From the NCBI GenBank assembly GCA_030613245.1, contig JAUWMI010000001.1, positions 1 to 64,000 on the forward strand: a stretch of 64,000 nucleotides of DNA. Reading direction: 5' to 3'. Source of the DNA: Candidatus Sumerlaeota bacterium. Lineage in GTDB: Bacteria; Sumerlaeota; Sumerlaeia; MWCT01; JAUWMI01. Below are positions 61,624 to 64,000 of the stretch, piece by piece. The translations under genes and the position numbers were made by a program. Numbering within the stretch: the first letter of the stretch is position 1; each line of letters begins with the position of its first letter. A model generated the notes under the pieces. The model saw nothing but the letters and a program-made list of their open reading frames with translations, was not told the origin of the DNA and ran no database searches.

Positions 61624-62313
61624 GTGCCCATGATGGGGTTTACCCGAGTGAGCAGGCTTACAGTGATGAGAATCCGGCCGAAGAAAGCTAATAGTAGATT
61701 TTGGTGGAGTGTGTTTTCACTAGCCGTTGGGCTCGGCGGTATAGTTGTATGGATATTGGCTGGGGTATCATGTACGCCCGAGCGACGTGTGAAAACCTTA
61801 TCATTCTTTTTCGACGGCGTGACGCCAGCTGCACAGCCCGAACAGATTACGCCTCCCCTGTCTACGGCTGCAGGGCTTTTGCCTCGTCAGGATGACCTTC
61901 AGATCAAACAAGCGCTCGTATCGTTTCACAAGTCCTACAAGGATCATGACTGTGCAGCGTGTCATAATCCGTTCAATCTTGAACAGCTGCGGGTGCCGAA
62001 AGAATATATCTGTGATCTCTGCCATAAAGAGATGCGTATGGAGAAAAAATGGTTCCACGGCCCGATCAATATTGGTGAATGCGCTGTATGCCATTATCCG
62101 CATCAGTCGGTGTATCCTCATCTAGTGATAACAGATACTGACGACATCTGCCATCAGTGTCATCTGCGCAGCTTTATTCAGGATACCGAGGATCATCTGG
62201 ATTTACAAGGGAAGACATGTCTTGAATGTCATGATCCGCACACAGGTGAATCGCGCGAAGAGAAAGACGCATCTCCCCAGGGCTTATCGGGAAGTAAGAG
62301 AGGAGACGAATGA
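61624..62313 (+). CDS. Membrane-anchored five-haem cytochrome c
   Basis: 229 codons in the longest frame; the start is uncertain (GTG 61624, ATG 61630 or 61633, or ATG 61666, of which the last puts MRIRPKKANSRFWW before the membrane segment). A hydrophobic stretch (VFSLAVGLGGIVVWILAGVSC) ends in an LAGVSC motif that may be a lipobox or an anchor. Five CxxCH sites follow: CAACH, CDLCH, CAVCH, CHQCH, CLECH, with the same FHGPIN and DPHTGE spacing as the neighbouring cytochrome. It would hand electrons toward the outer membrane. The stop overlaps the next gene's ATG by 4 bases. Confidence 0.75.
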   Translation: MPMMGFTRVSRLTVMRIRPKKANSRFWWSVFSLAVGLGGIVVWILAGVSCTPERRVKTLSFFFDGVTPAAQPEQITPPLSTAAGLLPRQDDLQIKQALVSFHKSYKDHDCAACHNPFNLEQLRVPKEYICDLCHKEMRMEKKWFHGPINIGECAVCHYPHQSVYPHLVITDTDDICHQCHLRSFIQDTEDHLDLQGKTCLECHDPHTGESREEKDASPQGLSGSKRGDE

Positions 62314-63377
62314 TACTGCGATATGGAGTATTCATCTGCGTGCTTGGGGTATTGCTTGAGGCGTGCGCAAGCGTGAAAGCGCCGGTGCCATCATCGCCTG
62401 TGTTCTACCCTGCAGCACCGGCTGAGCCGCGCGTGCAATTTCTCACGGCGATTAGCTCATCGCGCGACCTCAGCCGATCCTCTGGCCGCAGGAGCTTCGC
62501 TGACTTTATCCTGGGCAAGCAGCTACGTGCCCAGAAGATTATCAAGCCGTATGGCGTTGCCTATGCCAACGGAACGTTCTACGTATGCGACACGGTTGCT
62601 CGCACCATCTGGGTGATTGATCTACATCAGGGGACATTTCTTCCGTTCAAAGGGGCCATGGGCGCTGGCCGCCTGATAAAGCCTATTAATATCGCGATTG
62701 ACCCTGACGGCACCAGGTACGTCGCCGACTCAGGCCGCCAGCAGATTCTGGTGTACGATCAGCACGATCGCTTTCTTCGTGCGCTAGGCATGAAGGAGGA
62801 GGTGCTTCCAGTAGACGTATTGATCGCTGGCGATCGCCTGTACGTGTGCGATATGCAGGATAACGAGATAGAAATCTGGGAGAAGGAAACAGGAAAGCGC
62901 ATTGGCGGATTCGGACAGACTGGATCTGATCCGGGAGATTTGTTTCGGCCAACCAATATTGCGCAAGATGCAGAGGGAAATGTTTACGTCTCCGACTCAG
63001 GGAATTTTCGAATTCAAAAATTTACACTGATGGGAGAGCATCTGGCAACTATTGGAGGCTATGGCATTGCCTTTGGAAATTTTGTTCGGCCGAAAGGTGT
63101 GGCAGTGGATCGCGCAGGGCGTATCTACGAAGTTGACGCAGCATTTGAGAACGTCCAGATTTTTGATCAGGCCGGCAATCTCCTGCTTTTTTTAGGTGGA
63201 ACAGGGCAGGAACCAGGGAGTCTGGTGCTGCCGTCAAAAGTGATTGTAATTAACGAGGATTTAGCACACTTTCAGCGCTACGCCGCGCCCAATTTTGCTC
63301 TTGAGCACGTGATCGCAGTAACCAGCCAATACGGCCCGAACAAGCTTAATATCTATGGCTTTGGACACGTGCAGTGA
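62310..63377 (+). CDS. NHL-repeat beta-propeller lipoprotein
   Basis: 355 residues. Lipobox LLEAC at residues 15-19. The mature part consists of NHL-type repeats: IKPYGVAYANGTFYVCDTV, IKPINIAIDPDGTRYVADSG, LFRPTNIAQDAEGNVYVSDSG and FVRPKGVAVDRAGRIYEVD, giving a five- to six-bladed propeller. In porin-cytochrome loci of metal-reducing bacteria such propellers sit beside the cytochromes, though their role is unclear. Translationally coupled to the five-haem cytochrome gene (4-base overlap). It is expected to face the periplasm or the cell surface. Confidence 0.82.
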   Translation: MILRYGVFICVLGVLLEACASVKAPVPSSPVFYPAAPAEPRVQFLTAISSSRDLSRSSGRRSFADFILGKQLRAQKIIKPYGVAYANGTFYVCDTVARTIWVIDLHQGTFLPFKGAMGAGRLIKPINIAIDPDGTRYVADSGRQQILVYDQHDRFLRALGMKEEVLPVDVLIAGDRLYVCDMQDNEIEIWEKETGKRIGGFGQTGSDPGDLFRPTNIAQDAEGNVYVSDSGNFRIQKFTLMGEHLATIGGYGIAFGNFVRPKGVAVDRAGRIYEVDAAFENVQIFDQAGNLLLFLGGTGQEPGSLVLPSKVIVINEDLAHFQRYAAPNFALEHVIAVTSQYGPNKLNIYGFGHVQ

Positions 63378-63455
63378 GCCTGTGAAATGGTGTGTGAGTG
63401 GATGAGGTGAATCAAACAGGAAACCGAGTGAATTCCAGCAGGGCAGACTGACTCT

Positions 63456-64000
63456 ATGCGGATATCCAGCAGGCATGTGCGTAATCGGAGTGTTGCAGTA
63501 TGGGTTCTGGTTGGGCTGGTTTTTTCAGGAAGTCTGTTCACGCGGGGCAATGCTGAAGAGGAATTCGCACCGCTGCGGATTACAGAGTTTCAAGGCGAGC
63601 TAGGCGTCGAGTCGGAGTACTACCGCGATCAGGTTAAACACAAGGACGCACGGCTAGAGGATTACTGGTTTCGGCGCGTCACCATAGAGGAATACTTGCG
63701 GCTGGCTCTTCGTGGATCAATCTATCATCCGCGGTTTTTGAAGTTCCGGCTGGCAGGTAAGCTCAGGTTCGTGCAACAGGAATTCGACGCTTCGTTTACG
63801 GAGTCGCGGAACCTGCACGACGTCTTTCGAGAGTATGACGTTACTGTAGTGATGCTGGAGAAGCATCCCTATACAGTGACGGGGTTTGCACGGCGACACC
63901 AATCCTGGGCGACAACGCTTTTCTCGAATCGTTTCTACGTATTGCATGAGGATTATGGTGGGCGGATTGATCTGAAGTTTTTGCCATTTCCGACTCAGAT
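63456..64000 (+). CDS. Start of a secreted, probable outer-membrane beta-barrel protein (cut by right edge)
   Basis: The frame from ATG 63456 is open to the window end (181 codons). A signal peptide (VAVWVLVGLVFSGSLFTRGNA) is followed by amphipathic alternating strands: FRRVTIEEYLRLALRGSIYH, FLKFRLAGKLRFVQQEFDA, DVTVVMLEKHPYTVTGFARR. This looks like the N-terminus of a barrel or porin-like protein. It follows the NHL lipoprotein by 78 bases on the same strand. In the porin-cytochrome model it would be the channel around the outer cytochrome. Only the first part is visible, so the assignment is tentative. Confidence 0.6.
   Translation, partial: MRISSRHVRNRSVAVWVLVGLVFSGSLFTRGNAEEEFAPLRITEFQGELGVESEYYRDQVKHKDARLEDYWFRRVTIEEYLRLALRGSIYHPRFLKFRLAGKLRFVQQEFDASFTESRNLHDVFREYDVTVVMLEKHPYTVTGFARRHQSWATTLFSNRFYVLHEDYGGRIDLKFLPFPTQ

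Noticed and set aside
1-64000. tRNA, rRNA, CRISPR array, insertion sequence
   Set aside because: I looked for tRNA T-loop words, 16S/23S words, regular direct repeats and transposase motifs and found none that I could support.

Overview
The window comes from an uncultivated-looking Gram-negative (diderm) bacterium of roughly balanced base composition. Support for a diderm includes an MCE/Mla-type lipid transport set, several lipoprotein signals, a type IV pilus retraction ATPase, and a partial gene that looks like an outer-membrane barrel. Multihaem c cytochromes and an AhbD-like radical SAM enzyme (siroheme-dependent haem route) suggest anaerobic or facultative respiration. I cannot place the phylum from sequence alone; a candidate-phylum or deep deltaproteobacterial-type lineage would fit. 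I saw no rRNA, tRNA, CRISPR array, transposase or prophage gene.

Layout. 0-11.5 kb: tandem-receiver protein (cut by the left edge), murein-peptide recycling pair (dipeptide epimerase and NlpC/P60 peptidase), GlcD-type oxidase, UspA, RecJ, a GT39-like membrane glycosyltransferase, SAM hydroxide adenosyltransferase, an 800-bp palindrome-rich gap, then small redox and zinc-ribbon proteins. 11.5-28 kb: a small membrane protein, a large secreted phosphoesterase/beta-propeller protein, a polysaccharide deacetylase, an amino-acid permease fused to two Usp domains, HU, PilT, two tandem CNNM/CorC-type proteins, a TPR lipoprotein and two tandem secreted DUF4139 proteins. 28-37 kb: AhbD-like enzyme, the mlaE-mlaF-mlaD set, purA, serA and a class V aminotransferase. 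37-41.7 kb: a lipoprotein, a frameshifted B12-binding radical SAM gene, a heptose-kinase-like GHMP kinase, a sugar-isomerase-like TIM barrel and a gene fragment.

42-56.5 kb is a sugar-utilisation locus: a DUF2961/GH172 enzyme, a TIM-barrel glycosidase and a sugar-binding lipoprotein on the minus strand. On the plus strand, in operon order, are two ABC permeases, a GH2-N/GH39-like glycosidase, a GntR-LacI-type regulator, a GH38 alpha-mannosidase and a Gfo/Idh/MocA oxidoreductase, ending in a probable terminator. Together they would import, cleave and oxidise mannose-containing or furanose-containing glycans. No ABC ATPase gene is present, so a shared ATPase elsewhere is expected.

56.7 kb to the right edge is the most interesting region: a putative electron conduit. 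A good promoter precedes an 11-haem cytochrome c fused to a membrane cytochrome b (CbcL-like architecture). It is followed by a secreted cytochrome with 13 CxxCH and two expanded haem motifs, a thioredoxin-fold/TPR protein lacking the active-site cysteines, a membrane-anchored 5-haem cytochrome, an NHL-propeller lipoprotein and the start of a secreted barrel-like protein. The order suggests quinol oxidation, periplasmic transfer and outer-membrane transfer.

A second theme is a set of dispersed palindromes with GTAGGGGC-like ends and variable cores. At least seven lie 0-30 nt after stop codons, including one after each of the three mla genes.
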